Source: Galeopsis tetrahit (lineage: Eukaryota > Streptophyta > Magnoliopsida > Lamiales > Lamiaceae). Taken from it: a stretch of 64,000 nt of DNA. Below the pieces are notes generated by a model. That model did not search any database and was not told the DNA's origin. It saw only the letters and a program-made list of their open reading frames with translations. The DNA lies in contig OY776119.1 in the NCBI GenBank assembly GCA_963675135.1, positions 80,903,727 to 80,967,726 of the forward strand, read 5' to 3'. The position numbers and the translations under genes are program-made. Shown here piece by piece: positions 45,794 through 57,964 of the stretch (positions within the stretch are counted from its first letter, which is position 1; every line of letters begins with the position of its first letter).

Positions 45794-47617
45794 TTTAAAC
45801 AATCAATAAAACATTATTTATTGTGTCTAAAATTTTAAAATTCACTCATAAACTTTTAAAATGTTTTTATTTATTAAACATTAAAATAACAATAATTTAA
45901 TAAATATGAATATTTTAAACATTTTTTAAAAATGAACTATATATATTTTTGTTAAATGTGAGAACCTACAACTATAAAATAAGGGCAGAAGAGTCATTTG
46001 AAATTTTGAAGTCATTAAATAAGAGTGGTGAAGAGGGATGGGCTAGAATTTAAAGCAGCAAGAGTTGATGAAAAGGGCAAAATGGGGATAATAATAGTTG
46101 ACAGGAGTTGGACACTGCAAAAGGTCTTAAAAAAGGAAACTCTTGAATTTTTATTATCAAAAGTTGAACTCTCTTTCTCATTGCACATGAAAATGGCAGT
46201 ATCAAAAGCTGGCCACCACCCACCACATATTTCTAAGTTTAATGTAAGTGACAAATGTACACCGGGGATAATAACTTTATCAACAGAATTATGTAATCTA
46301 TTTCTATAATAACACACAAGTCTTACAAAAATTGAAAATTATATTTTTTCTGTGAATATAAAAATAAACTATTTATTTTTTCTACATAAATTTTAAATTG
46401 CAATCTATTTTCCTTAATTAATATTGGTCCTTTTATTAAAAACAAAAACAAAAAACTTAAAGAGTTTATACACAAGGAACATAGAACTCTTCCCTACAAA
46501 AATAGAGGAAAAAACCAACATTGGAATGATTACTGCATGCATGGAATGATTTTTATAATTAGATTATTTTATCTTTTCCTTATACTATTTTAAAATACAA
46601 GATAAAATTGTATAAGTAACAGATAAAAGAATCTAATTGTAAAAATCCAATAATCACCAAGAACTTATACATTAATAATCTATATTACCTTTCTGAAACT
46701 GTATATTAATGATCAGCATTTACAACTAAAATAATGATTAAAAAAACACTAAAATGTTACTCCTCCGTTCACAATAATTTTCAAGGTAGGTGGACACATT
46801 AAAAAAAAGTAAGATTAGTAAAGTTTTGAGGGTTTCGAACTCTTTGATGTGCAAACAATTTTTATGGGGCAAGTTCATACAAAGTGCAAAGTTCTGACTT
46901 TAAACGGAGTTTCACAAGTAGAAGGTGAGATTGGTCTCGCGAATTAGTCGGTTTTTGAATCGAATACCAAGACTTAAAAAAAAAGGTAAAATTTTAAGGG
47001 ATAATTTTATAAATTTTTATATATAAAATAAAAAATAAGTTAACTTGTGTATATATGTTAATATTAGTATTAAGGTGTAGTTTAATTAATTAAGGACGTA
47101 GAAATTATTATAGAACACTACCAGAAGAAAAATATACTCCAGTACTGGTACTATATTGACAAGAATGATAGTAATAATTTAAAAATGTGTAATAGAGTAG
47201 TTATGGTTATAAATTAATATAATGGCCTTACTGAGTAAGAATTCCGATAAGTTCCCACAATATTAAGATAAGGAGGATTGATTTGAGTTGAGTTACGTGT
47301 GGTGTACTTAACACAATTTCTTAATTACTTAGCTTATACGAAACCATGTCGACAATCATCCATTTCACAAGGATATATATGTGGATCGATTTAAGGGTAT
47401 GCCCGTAATTAATTAATTTGTTGGGATTTTAAAAGTAAATCACTTTTTCTTTAATTAATTAATATTCCAATTCTTAATATATATATGATTATATTATGAA
47501 TTTGTTTTTGTACGTTATTCTTAAAATAAAATTCTAAATCAATTCTTAAATAAAATGTTTTACTTGTGAAACGTTTTATACTTGAGAGGAAACTTAATTA
47601 ATATTGATATTTGAATC
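45794..47617. other. intergenic, no gene seen
   Basis: A roughly 95-codon frame at 46025-46309 is open on both strands but has no family likeness. A lone Stowaway-like end lies near 46758. Otherwise AT-rich. Confidence 0.5.
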
Positions 47618-47620
47618 ACA

Positions 47621-50600
47621 CACTACAAGAAAAATATCTTTTGTTGACATTTATAAATGTACTTATAGATTAGTTGTTACTACATTTAATTTATTATGAC
47701 ATTTACTTAAAATGTCATCTATTCTAATGTAACAATAGACATGAGCCTATTAAGACATTCTTAAATGTCAATAAAATTCACTTTTCACTACACTTAGTTA
47801 GCCATACGATTTCTCAAAATTAATTAATAATACATTATTAATTGTCATGATAGATTTATTATTAAAATTATTTCCATTATTTTAATTTCTCAATATTATT
47901 TAATAAGACAATATTAAATGTCATGTCAGAATTTTTATAATAATAATTTTGTATTAATACAAATGTTTAAAATTCATAATAATAATACTAAAAATAATAT
48001 TAATAATAACAATAATAAATTAGAAAGTATGTCACTGTAAAAGAATAATATTGAATTAAACAACTTGTAAAATACTATATATTTCAACACATTTTCTGAA
48101 TGTACATCACATAATTTTCCATATAAAATGACTAACAAATCCTCATTCCCTAATCCCTAACTTTTATTTAATACAAATACACGAAATTATTTTTTTTGTG
48201 AATATAGCTAATATATTACTCCTCAAGCTCTCATCCTCCAATCTTTAGTGACCGACCTCTGTTTTTTTAAATCCCCTCATCGATCTTGCTCTTTCCTTGC
48301 AAAAACACTTAACATTTTGAGTTCAAAAATCTGCAAAAACATGATTAGGAGGATGTAAGACTCATAGTAAAATTGAATATATAGGACATGCAATTTTTAA
48401 GCACTCAACAATTTAGTATCTGAGGGACATGACCTGCATTATCATTAATTTCATCTCTAGATTTATATAAACTATGATATTCTACTTGATCTTTCACCAC
48501 AAACACGAGCAAGTTAAGATACAATAGAAAAAGAAAAAAAAGTTAACAAAAGATCATCTCTAATGATCTCAGGTGATCAAAATAAAGCACTGCAATTGGT
48601 AACAAGAGCAGACAAAAGCATGAAATATTGGAAAGATACTTACTCGATGCAACATCATGAGCAACCAAAATTGAAAAAATATGAAACCGTAAAAACCAGG
48701 GAAGCACGACCCTCAACATCTATGACCCCCAGTTTTTTGAGCAGGCATAAATTTCACTCTTATCTGTAAGATCAGAATGTTATTCCCAACAAACAGTAGA
48801 TAGTATCCTCTTGAGGAAAATTAAATACTAAAAATTCAAAAGTCATACAAATCCACACAAAATTAGAAAAGTAGCTCCACTTAAGCATTACTCACCATTC
48901 ACCAATCATACCAATCACAAGAAGCAGTGAGTGTCTGGGTTATCAGCATCCAACCAAACTAAATACTTAACCGCCTGAAATGAACAAAAACAAGATATTT
49001 ATTTTGCCTTTTCATTGTCATCTAAAGCTGACTTTCTAGCAAAATTATATTCAGGAACATAAGAAGTTGGACTTGAGGTGATGCTCATGTGAGCAGAAGA
49101 GCAACATAACAAAAGACATTCTTCATGAAGTAGATCTTTCACAAAAGATTATTCATTACTATATATGGTATGCAATCAACAAAAAGTTTCTTAGACGAAG
49201 AGAAGAGAAGTCATAGCTCAATTTTCATAATTGTTTGATTAGACAACTACTATAATTTCCAACTGAAATGAGAAAAGATGACATTTATTCAGGATTCAAT
49301 TGCAAAAGAAATCACCTGCAATGCCAGTAAGATCTTTTGCTTTCTCATATTAACTTCAAAAAATAAAAAATTAAGTGAGTCTCTAGGAATCAGAAGAGTG
49401 CTTCTGAAGTGGCAAGTACTCTGTAGCTTCCACCATTCTCAACCTACACATAAATGCCAACAATAAAATCTGCTGTTGTATAAAAGAATAACTAAAATCA
49501 ATAAATAAGAACTATGAAGAATATCATCACAACAACATCAAGAAACACTTTCTCAAATGCTTACAGTGAAGAGTAAACCCTTTGAACTAGAAGGCACATA
49601 ATCAAACTTCCTGCATCAATGAAAAGTTAATAATCACCGGCGCAATCAATTCCTTCTGCAATGAAAAATCATGTTTACAATGTGATATATTATAAAAGCA
49701 AGATAATCTTGACCAGCCATTACGAAATCAAGAAGAAATATGTACATCATGAATCAAAACCCACTACACCTGACAAATAATATGAAAACATAAGTATCAA
49801 TGAGTCTTTTGAGCGAAGTATTAAAGAAATTGATAATCAGATTCTTCATGACTCAGAAAAGGGATGCTACTCAATCCCATCCCGTCCCTGTATAACAATA
49901 AACTAGCGTAACTTACCAAATTGATTCAATCCTCTTGACAAATTCTCTCATCGTTCAACACAAGCCAATAACCTAATTTAATTTGTGCGGGATTGAAAGA
50001 ACTGTTCAATGAACGAAGGATTTCTCTCGTATTTTGGGGAAACATTTTCTGTAATTGAGAAATAATATAAAGTAATAATTAAGCAGTGAAAACAAGAAGT
50101 TAATATCAAATAAAAACAACAATTAATAAAAACAAATTGTTCTTTTGAGCACTGTTTAATTACCTGTATAAATTTCGCTTAATTAATTAAAACGAACTGG
50201 ACTACATGATTGGAAAACCCTAAGAGAGTTCAACTGGCGTCCGGCGTCAGTCGGTAGGCGTTCCCGCCGCCCTAGATTGCTGAAAACCACCGATGAGAAG
50301 GCTACTGGCATCGCCGTTGAAAGCCCTTATTACCTGCTGTAGACTGACGGGGAAGTGGTGGTGGTCGCGAGCGGAGACGCCGGCGCAGAGAATGTTGAAT
50401 CCCTGGTGGTGGGCGATGAGGCCGTGGTTTTGGTACTTGGACACCTTTACTGTAATTGAAAACTGCCTTAGATTAGAATTAGAAAAGTTCAATTATAAAT
50501 TTGTTTTTATTTTATTATTTATTTAATTAAAATAATGGAGGGAAACTATGGAGCTAATTTTTTTTTCTATTTCAATTCTATTTTTAATGATCACCCGCCA

Positions 50601-50860
50601 TTTTTTTAGATTTTTTTATTAATTACATTGTTATTATAAATACGTTAAATATTAAAAAAGCAATTAGGGCTATTAGTACACTAGTCGTATTGTATTAATA
50701 AATTTATGTTGTGACAATTATTCAGTAGTGTATTAATAGATATTAAAATAATACATTTATAGGTGTGTGAAAACATAATGTACTAATAGAATAGTTAAGA
50801 TGACATTTAAAAAATAATGTACTAAAATTAGTGTACTAATAGATGATTTTTCTTGTAGTG
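47621..50860. mobile_element. non-autonomous CACTA (En/Spm) element
   Basis: The ends CACTACAAGAAAAATATCTT and, inverted, ATGATTTTTCTTGTAGTG share the CACTACAAGAAAAAT terminus. ACA flanks both sides (47618-47620, 50861-50863), the expected 3-bp duplication. Subterminal regions are rich in AATGTCA and TGACATTTA motifs in both orientations and in TACTAATAGA near the right end. At 3240 bp it lacks recognisable TNP1/TNP2 sequence. The interior (48200-50500) contains moderately complex DNA, possibly captured gene pieces. Confidence 0.88.
48180..50500. other. interior of the CACTA element, possible captured fragments
   Basis: The base composition is less extreme than in the flanks. A GC-rich block at 50225-50450 is open on both strands (for example KVSKYQNHGLIAHHQGFNI on the -). 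Short frames near 48560-48770 and 49280-49466 are also protein-like. None matches a family I know. Such interiors often carry exon pieces of host genes; that is inference here. Confidence 0.4.
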
Positions 50861-50863
50861 ACA

Positions 50864-51580
50864 TATCCATGAATCGATCATACCTGTATATGATAGTGAA
50901 TCGTCACATCTACAATACGTGTCGTAATTTATTTCCCCTTGAGTTGGAGGTTTATCCATTGTAGTACTAAAATAGCAAATTGTTTGTTTATCAATTTGTT
51001 TATATTTACAACAAAAAATATTGTGATTATTTATATAGCTTTAATCTTGCCAAAGTGCGGCTGGCGATGATCAAGTAGATCGTTACCAGAATTAACGGTC
51101 AAACCTCATGACACGACACTATTTAAGACAGATATATATATATTCTTTAATTAATCTTATGTGGCTGTCATTTTCCCGTAGAGTTTAAGCAACAAACAAT
51201 AATGCTATAACATTATCTAATTAATTCATACGTGACAAAAATTATTTTGTGTTAATTCACACACTTTATAATTTGATTTCTAAAAAAATTATATATAGGT
51301 GATCATCACACCCAATATGTTTTTCAATTTAGGGGAAAATGAATTTTTCTAATCGAAATATAATAATAATAGTTTCTATAAAAATATTACTATTGGAGAT
51401 ACTAAATAAAAAATATAAATATTATGTATAATTTGTAGAACATTCTAGATTGCATCGTTTGTAATCCTTTGTACATCGGTATTTTACAGTTGGAAGACTT
51501 CATCACTATTTCTTACTAAGATTCAAATATTGTTTCTCAAATTATATCATCTTCTCCTTAAATTCAACCGCCCTCTCGTG
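50864..51580. other. intergenic, no gene seen
   Basis: AT-rich spacer between the CACTA and copia elements, without coding sequence or repeats that I can bound. Confidence 0.5.
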
Positions 51581-51585
51581 ACAAC

Positions 51586-51779
51586 TATAGAGAAATAAAC
51601 AATATTGGAAAATATATTTTCTTAATTGATTGTAAAGGGGATTTACAATGGGTATTTATACAAGAGAGAATTAGGTCTAATCTAACCCTAATGGGCTTTA
51701 TAAGAGAGCCCATAGGAAACTAAGATGGACCTATACAATAAATAAGAATGAGAGTGTATTTACTAATATAGGTCCAATA
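51586..51779 (-). repeat. 3' LTR of the copia element
   Basis: On the - strand it starts TATTGGACCTATATTAG and ends TTTATTTCTCTATA. It is directly preceded by the polypurine tract GAGGGGGCA. A TATA box (TTGTATAAATACCC) sits about two thirds along. The ends are TA...TA, not TG...CA, if the ACAAC duplication is taken as the border. Confidence 0.85.
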
Positions 51780-51786
51780 TGCCCCC

Positions 51787-54700
51787 TCAAGATGGAGTAC
51801 CATAGGATAGTCCAATCTTGGTCATAAGGAGCTGAAGGCGAGCACTGGAGAGAGGTTTGGTGAGGGCATCAGCAAGCTGGTCGGCAGTCGAGACATGCGA
51901 GATGCGGAGCCGAGCAGTTTTGACTAGATCACGAACAAAGTGGAAGTCGATGGCAATGTGTTTCATTCGTGAGTGAAACACAGGATTTGAGCATAAGTAG
52001 GTGGCCCCAATGTTGTCACAGTAGATGACTGGCACCGGAGAATTGGGAAAGTGTAGTTCTTGAAGTAAGGATGTTAGCCATTGTACTTCAGAGGCCGCTG
52101 CGGCAATGGCTCGGTATTCGGCCTCAGTTGATGAGCGAGCAACAGACTTCTGCTTTTTGGACGACCATGAGATAGGATTGGCCCCCAAAAAGACGACATA
52201 AGCACTTGTGGAAGTGCGATCATCATGGTCGCCTGCCCAGTCAGCATCCGTGAAGCAGTGAAGCGAGGAGGATGAGGATGGGGTAATGTTGATTCCGACA
52301 TCCCTTGTACCATTGAGGTAGCGGAGTAGACGCTTGACAGCATTCCAGTGAGTGATGGTGGGTGCATGCATGAACTGGGATAGCTTATGGACGGCAAAGG
52401 CGATGTCAGGTCTGGTGAGCTGGAGATACTGAAGGCTGCCGAGCACTTGACGATACTGAGTGGAGTCAGTGGGAGAGGAGCCATCGGATAGAGTAAGGCG
52501 AGCAGAGGTGGATAGTGGAGTTTGGACAGGTTTGGAGTCGATCATGTTGTATCGGGCGAGCAGATCAGTGACGTATTTGTGTTGGGAGAGCAGGCACGAA
52601 GTTTTAGAGCGAAGAACTTCCACTCCCAAGAAATAGGATAGAGGACCAAGATCCTTGACTGAGAATTTGGCACTGAGGTCGGCAGCCACCCGGGCGAGCA
52701 TGGGCGAGGAGTTGCCCGTCAGAATGAGGTCGTCAACATAAACAAGGAAGTAGGCGACCACCCCATTGTTGTTGTAGACGAACAGAGATTCATCAGAGTG
52801 AGTGGGGACGAATCCAATTTCTACAAGAAAAGAGCGAAGAGCATAGTACCATGTGCGAGGAGCTTGCTTCAGGCCATAGATGGATTTGCGAAGTTGGCAG
52901 ACATAAGTGGGAAAGGTCTTGTCTTTGAAGCCCGGAGGTTGAGCCATGAAGACTGTGTCTGAGAGCTTTCCATGGAGGAAAGCGTTGTTGACGTCGAATT
53001 GGCGAAGGGGCCAGTCGTTGGTAACCGCAATACTGAGGACTGTTCGCACAGTGGCGGGTTTGACGACGGGGCTGAATGTTTCAGTGAAGTCAACACCTGG
53101 TCGCTGATGAAAGCCTTTGGCGACCAGACGAGCCTTGTATTTATCCAAGGTGCCATCAGGTTTTCGCTTAATACGGAACACCCACTTGGAGCCGACCACA
53201 TTTTGAGATGTAGTGGGAGGAACTAAGTCCCAAGTGCCATTCTGAAGGAGGGCATCGAATTCAGCCGACATGGCTGCTCGCCAATTTTCGTTCTTGAGTG
53301 CCTGAGAGACACAGCTTGGTTCAATGTCAGAAGCAACAGTGGAAGAAAGTCCATACCTTGGATTAGGTTTGAACACGTGATTCTGAGCCCGAGTAACCAT
53401 GCGAGGTACAGAAGGTCGTGGGGGAGCATTGGTCGGCACAGGGATGTCAGGTGTGGGTGTGGCGAGCTGAGGTGCGGTTGGAATTGGATGATGGAGGAGA
53501 TCAGGTGTAGTTGTGTTCGGTTGGGGCGTGTTCGGCACTAGGTTAGGGGCGAGGACAGGTGTGATAGAGTTGGGTAGTGTAGGCGCTAGAAGAATGGGCG
53601 AGGAGTTGGAATCGGAGGAGGTGGGTGGCGAGGAGGTGGAGGTCGCCAAGGGAGATGGATGAGGAGGGGGGGTGGAAAAGGGGAACGTATGTTCAACGAA
53701 TTGAACATGCCGCGAGGTGTAGATTCTGTTTGAGGAGCGATCAAGGCAAAGGTAGGCGCTTTGCGTGGGCGAGTAGCCAATAAAGATACATGGAGTGGAG
53801 CGGGGATCAAGTTTGTGATTTGTGTAAGGGCGAAGCAAAGGATAGCAGAGACAGCCAAATATGCGGAGTTTGGCTAGATTGGGTGGGCGAGAAGTGAGCT
53901 TTTCATAAGAAGATAACATGTTGAGGTTAACTTTCGGAAGTCGATTTATGATGTAGGCGGCCGAGCAGACAGCATAGGGCCAATAGATAAGGGGCATGGA
54001 AGCATGGTGAAGAAGGGCAAGAGCTGTGTCGACCACGTGGCGATGGCGACGTTCAGATAAGTCATTATGTTCAGGGGTGTGAGGCGGGGTGGTAAGGTGG
54101 GCGATGCCATGAGATTGAAGAAAGGGGCGAAGAGCAATGAACTCTCCCCCATTGTCAGAGTAAAAGGTTTTGATCGTGTTTTGGAAGTTGTTTTCAACAA
54201 GGGCTTTGAATGTGATAAATGTGGAAAGAACATCCGATTTCCTTTTTAGGGGGTACACCCATACATATTTGCTAAAGTGATCAACGAATAGCACATAGTA
54301 TTTTAGATTATCAGGAGATAGAATAGGCGACGACCAAACATCAGAAAAGATAACATCAAGTGGTTTGGTAGATATAATGCTTGAATCATAAAATGGTAGT
54401 TTGTGACTCTTGATACATGAGCATGAGTTACAGTTGAAGTGTTTGGAAGGTGCACTGGATAGGCTAAGTGTAGAGAGAGTGTGAGCAAGTATTTTTGTTG
54501 ATGGGTGGCCAAGGCGAGCATGCCAGGTGGTCGTCGTGAGGTGTTGAGTGGTGAAGGCTTGTGGAGGGGTGATGGACATTTGTGCCGGCCAGACATATAA
54601 ATTATTGATACGACTCCCAACGAGGAGAATGCTCCCCGAGTGACCATCCCGTACTTGAAAGGAAGAGCGATCAAAAACAATGTTAACATTATTATCACGA

Positions 54701-55812
54701 CAGAGACTGGAAACTGAAATCAAGTTTTTCGAGATGTGTGGGACGACCAGGACATTCGAAAAGCTGAGTGACTTAAGTTGAGGAAAGTGCATAGAGCCAG
54801 TGTGCGATATGCGTAAACCTTTACCGTCACCAATTTCTACATTGTCAGACCCAGCGAAGGGCGAGTGAAGGGAGAGGTTGGTGATGTGATGGGAAGCGCC
54901 AGAGTCAAGGATCCAGTGCTCGGCAGGATGTGCCGAGGAGGCTGAGTGAGCCGAGTAGGCTGGGCGAGCAACTGTCCGATTCAGATGGGAAGGTGGTGGG
55001 AACTGCCCATGCGGGCGGCGGGGACCCATAGAGGAGGCAGGAGGCGAGGGTGAAGAAGGAATTTCAGGGCAGGTGCGAGCAGTGTGGCCCGGTGCCCGAC
55101 AGTATTGGCATGTGCCAAGATAGGGTCTTGGCGAGGAGTGGCGAGAGCGAGTATCAAGAGTTTTAACCCTCGTATCTGGTCGCGAGGAGCGATGATGACG
55201 TGTACCGGCAGTAAGTGCAGAAGCAGGCAGTGCGGCTGAGGATGGTCGCGAGGCAATTTGAACCTCGGCGCTGAGGAGCTTGTCGCAGAGCTCAGCAAAG
55301 GTGATGGGCTGTTCGCGAGCTTGGATGGCATTGGCAATGTCATTGTAAGATTCGTCAAGGCCAGTGAGGACTTGGAGAGTGACGTCCTCGGCATCAGAGG
55401 AAATGCCGAGGAGAGCAAGCTCGTCGACTACAGAGCGAACTTCCATGAGGAAGTCGGAGACCGGGCGAGCACCTTTGGACAGAGAGCGAAACTTGGTTTT
55501 GAGGGCAAGAATGCGACCTCGCGAGGGCTTCCCATACATGCTCTCAAGCATTTTCCAGGCTTCGCAGGAGGTTTTTGACGAAGCAACGAAGGGTATTAGT
55601 TCCGGGGACATAGATCCGACCATGGCCGAAAAAATGAGGTTGTCCTGACACACCCACAAGTCGTGTGCAGGATTGGGAACTGTGACGGTGGTGTTGGTGT
55701 CGCCGTCAGCGGCTGGGGATGTGGACGAGGGGCATGGATGTGTGCCCAAGACATAGCCTATGAGGTTGTGTCCAGTGAGGAGAAGCCGAAGTTGGAAAGA
55801 CCAAGCACCATT
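51787..55812 (-). CDS. copia Gag-Pol polyprotein, uninterrupted frame lacking a normal start
   Basis: All Ty1-type domains are present in one frame of about 1350 codons. They are Gag (WSFQLRLLLTGHNLIGYVLG, AWKMLESMYG), zinc knuckle CQYCRAPGHTARTC near residue 250, protease WILDSGASHHIT near 315, GAG-pre-integrase WHARLGHPSTKIL, integrase with YSDNGGEF and the glutamate in LSERRHRHVV, reverse transcriptase DKYKARLVAKGFHQRPGVDF to FLVYVDDLILTG, and RNase H (DADWAGD, STEAEYRA, QLADALTKPL). The stop is seven bases from the 3' LTR. The frame continues upstream into the LTR stub (to 55851) without an ATG; the codon there is TTG. The first in-frame ATG is at 55623, inside Gag. So the enzymes look intact but the N-terminus and primer site are lost. 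Confidence 0.93.
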   Translation of the reverse strand, partial: NGAWSFQLRLLLTGHNLIGYVLGTHPCPSSTSPAADGDTNTTVTVPNPAHDLWVCQDNLIFSAMVGSMSPELIPFVASSKTSCEAWKMLESMYGKPSRGRILALKTKFRSLSKGARPVSDFLMEVRSVVDELALLGISSDAEDVTLQVLTGLDESYNDIANAIQAREQPITFAELCDKLLSAEVQIASRPSSAALPASALTAGTRHHRSSRPDTRVKTLDTRSRHSSPRPYLGTCQYCRAPGHTARTCPEIPSSPSPPASSMGPRRPHGQFPPPSHLNRTVARPAYSAHSASSAHPAEHWILDSGASHHITNLSLHSPFAGSDNVEIGDGKGLRISHTGSMHFPQLKSLSFSNVLVVPHISKNLISVSSLCRDNNVNIVFDRSSFQVRDGHSGSILLVGSRINNLYVWPAQMSITPPQAFTTQHLTTTTWHARLGHPSTKILAHTLSTLSLSSAPSKHFNCNSCSCIKSHKLPFYDSSIISTKPLDVIFSDVWSSPILSPDNLKYYVLFVDHFSKYVWVYPLKRKSDVLSTFITFKALVENNFQNTIKTFYSDNGGEFIALRPFLQSHGIAHLTTPPHTPEHNDLSERRHRHVVDTALALLHHASMPLIYWPYAVCSAAYIINRLPKVNLNMLSSYEKLTSRPPNLAKLRIFGCLCYPLLRPYTNHKLDPRSTPCIFIGYSPTQSAYLCLDRSSNRIYTSRHVQFVEHTFPFSTPPPHPSPLATSTSSPPTSSDSNSSPILLAPTLPNSITPVLAPNLVPNTPQPNTTTPDLLHHPIPTAPQLATPTPDIPVPTNAPPRPSVPRMVTRAQNHVFKPNPRYGLSSTVASDIEPSCVSQALKNENWRAAMSAEFDALLQNGTWDLVPPTTSQNVVGSKWVFRIKRKPDGTLDKYKARLVAKGFHQRPGVDFTETFSPVVKPATVRTVLSIAVTNDWPLRQFDVNNAFLHGKLSDTVFMAQPPGFKDKTFPTYVCQLRKSIYGLKQAPRTWYYALRSFLVEIGFVPTHSDESLFVYNNNGVVAYFLVYVDDLILTGNSSPMLARVAADLSAKFSVKDLGPLSYFLGVEVLRSKTSCLLSQHKYVTDLLARYNMIDSKPVQTPLSTSARLTLSDGSSPTDSTQYRQVLGSLQYLQLTRPDIAFAVHKLSQFMHAPTITHWNAVKRLLRYLNGTRDVGINITPSSSSSLHCFTDADWAGDHDDRTSTSAYVVFLGANPISWSSKKQKSVARSSTEAEYRAIAAAASEVQWLTSLLQELHFPNSPVPVIYCDNIGATYLCSNPVFHSRMKHIAIDFHFVRDLVKTARLRISHVSTADQLADALTKPLSSARLQLLMTKIGLSYGTPS

Positions 55813-55892
55813 ATAAGAGAGCCCATAGGAAACTAAGATGGGCCTATACAATAAATAAGAATGAGAGTGTATTTACTAATATAGGTCCAATA
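55811..55892 (-). repeat. truncated 5' LTR of the copia element
   Basis: It matches 51696-51779 except for one base and a one- or two-base edge difference, then ends abruptly at CTCTCTTATAA where gag sequence (TGGTGCTTGGTC) begins. The LTR's own TATA box lies in the deleted part. Confidence 0.88.
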
Positions 55893-55897
55893 ACAAC

Positions 55898-57964
55898 AAT
55901 TTAATTAAATTGATCACCCAATGTTTCAACTTATACTCCTACCTATTATCTACTTATTATCTGGATATACCAAAAAGATGTACGCGTTCTTCTCTAATCA
56001 CCCTCGTCATCCTTTGTGTGAACAGGTCTCCTTCGCATTGACTGTAACATTACAAAAAAATGAGGATATTAGAGACCGACATTTAGTGATGCTATTAGAA
56101 ATAGTTTAGCAACAAATTTGGTCAAACTGACCAAGTTAATTAAAGTGATTAGTGACCGTACAAGTAGTGAGGGTAGTAGAAACGGTTTTTAATCCTAATC
56201 GAAACGTTCAAGATAATTAGAGACGAAAATTGACCATCTCAGATTAAAAATTATATTAGCCACGGTTTTTTACCATCGTTAATTGACTCGTTTTCGATAA
56301 CGCTTCGTCTGCCGCGCTATTTCCCATCACGGCATTGATTCACCTAGTTTCAATGCTCCACAACCAAGATTTTATTATGGGATATGTTTACATTTGTCAT
56401 GCTAATTGCTTATGTTTTTCCATGAGGGCGGGTTTAATAAACACGCGTCGTCATTTGTACATGTTGCTTTATAATTAGTGGAAGAGCAAAGCTACTTTAA
56501 TGGGAATTATGAAGCATCTTAGTAAAGTTAATTAATGACTACTGAAAAGTAGAAGATCGAAGTGAAGTTTAAAAGTGTTCTATAATTGGGGCGGAAAGCT
56601 ATATAATATATGTTAATTGTAATCTTGATGTGCTTTTGTTTTAGTAATAAAAAAGTAAGTAAGATGGACGGTTATGCATCGATTTTTTTAATATTGGAGT
56701 AGTTATATATATTTTATTTTTGGAGAAAAACTGATTTATGAACTTACATATATAGGAACAACATATGAAATTCTAAATGTCACTTCACAACTATGAAAAC
56801 TAAAATATAAACATTTTTGTATGTTTGTTTGAGATTATGTAGGATGGGGCCATGGGGGAGATGTTGATGGATAAATTCTGGATGGAGAAATCTGATGGAT
56901 TGTGATTGTGTTTGTTTTGACATTTTAAATATGATATGATATAATTTTATGTTAAATTAATTGTGTAAGAGTGAATAATGTTGTATTATAATATTATCTA
57001 ATTTTATGTCAAATTAATTGTGTAAGAGTGAGTGGTGTTGTATTATTATAATAGTAGAATATATAGATATTTTTAGGGGTAGATCGATATTGTTAAATGG
57101 TAAAATTCGAATGTTAAATTTCGAACTAGAACAAGATAGGAGACGTTACGTATACGTTCGGGCGTGTTGTCCCAAAATAAACATGCCCTTAGATATGTTT
57201 GTTTTGAGTTTTAAGTGATTTTTAAAATTCGAGTAGAAATTTTTGAAATTTAGGAAAATTTAAAATTCATGTCCACATTAGGTTTTTTTTTGGTAGGGGG
57301 AATTTATTATATTACTTATCCATTTGAGTATGATTGTATAATGATGTTTTTTTTTATTTTAAACATGAGGGTGGAAAGAACAAGGAAATGATAAAAAAAT
57401 GTTACTATTTTTTTTTCTACTCCATATGAAACGAATAGAGGATGAATCCACCAAAACCCACCCAAGTTTTGATGGTGTGACAATTAATGAATTATGATAA
57501 AAATTAAAGTGAAAGTACGGTTAATATGGTAGCCCCATGCATTAAATTAAACAACCCACGTAGGCACATCAACCAGTTTGTCAATGGGAAAAGGCGGGTC
57601 GGAGCATCCAGGTCCGTTTAGGGTCCACATTGCATTGCATGTGATTGAAAAGACATAAAATGGGACCAATTAATCATTGGAACAACATGGATGATACCAT
57701 TATATATAATTACATTCTTCCTCAAATAATGTGCTCCACTTCATTATTCACGCACCACCTTACACCATATTATCAAAAATTTATTGGATTTTAATTTAAT
57801 TATATTTTATTAATTAATTAATTTACAAGTATATATAGCATCTTATATATCGTTCTATGTATATTATATATTATAAGATACAAAATCAAAACTCAATAGA
57901 AATAGAAGATCTGAAGCTAATCAAGTATGCAGTACTAATATTAATGTTACATGTCTGTGATTGA
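55898..57964. other. intergenic, with a possible decayed CACTA end and Harbinger-like ends
   Basis: At 56046-56160 the text ACATTACAAAAAAATGAGGA, then GACATTTAGTGATGCTATTA, resembles a degraded CACTA terminus. At 57164-57192 CCCAAAATAAACATGCCCTTAG matches the right end of the Harbinger-type MITE at 10767, with TTA and another GTTTGTTTTGAG start next to it. Neither could be paired into a bounded element. No gene is seen. Confidence 0.45.

Larger units (their letters stand above)
51586..55892 (-). mobile_element. Ty1/copia retrotransposon with truncated 5' LTR
   Basis: The element sits between two copies of ACAAC (51581-51585 and 55893-55897). The 3' LTR (51586-51779) is 194 bp. The 5' LTR is reduced to its first 82 bases (55811-55892). 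Over those 82 bases the LTRs differ at one position (A/G near 51727 versus 55842), so insertion is recent. The missing part of the 5' LTR, the primer binding site and the leader are gone, and gag coding follows the LTR stub directly. The compact layout and small LTR recall Ale/Retrofit-type copia elements (inference). Confidence 0.92.

Noticed and set aside
46015..46317. Mirror-image frames of about 95-100 codons open on both strands
   Set aside because: No family likeness, no codon pattern favouring one strand, and no promoter or splice evidence.
52074..55648. Numerous 60-145-codon frames on both strands inside the copia element
   Set aside because: Shadows of the Gag-Pol frame, which alone carries all expected motifs.
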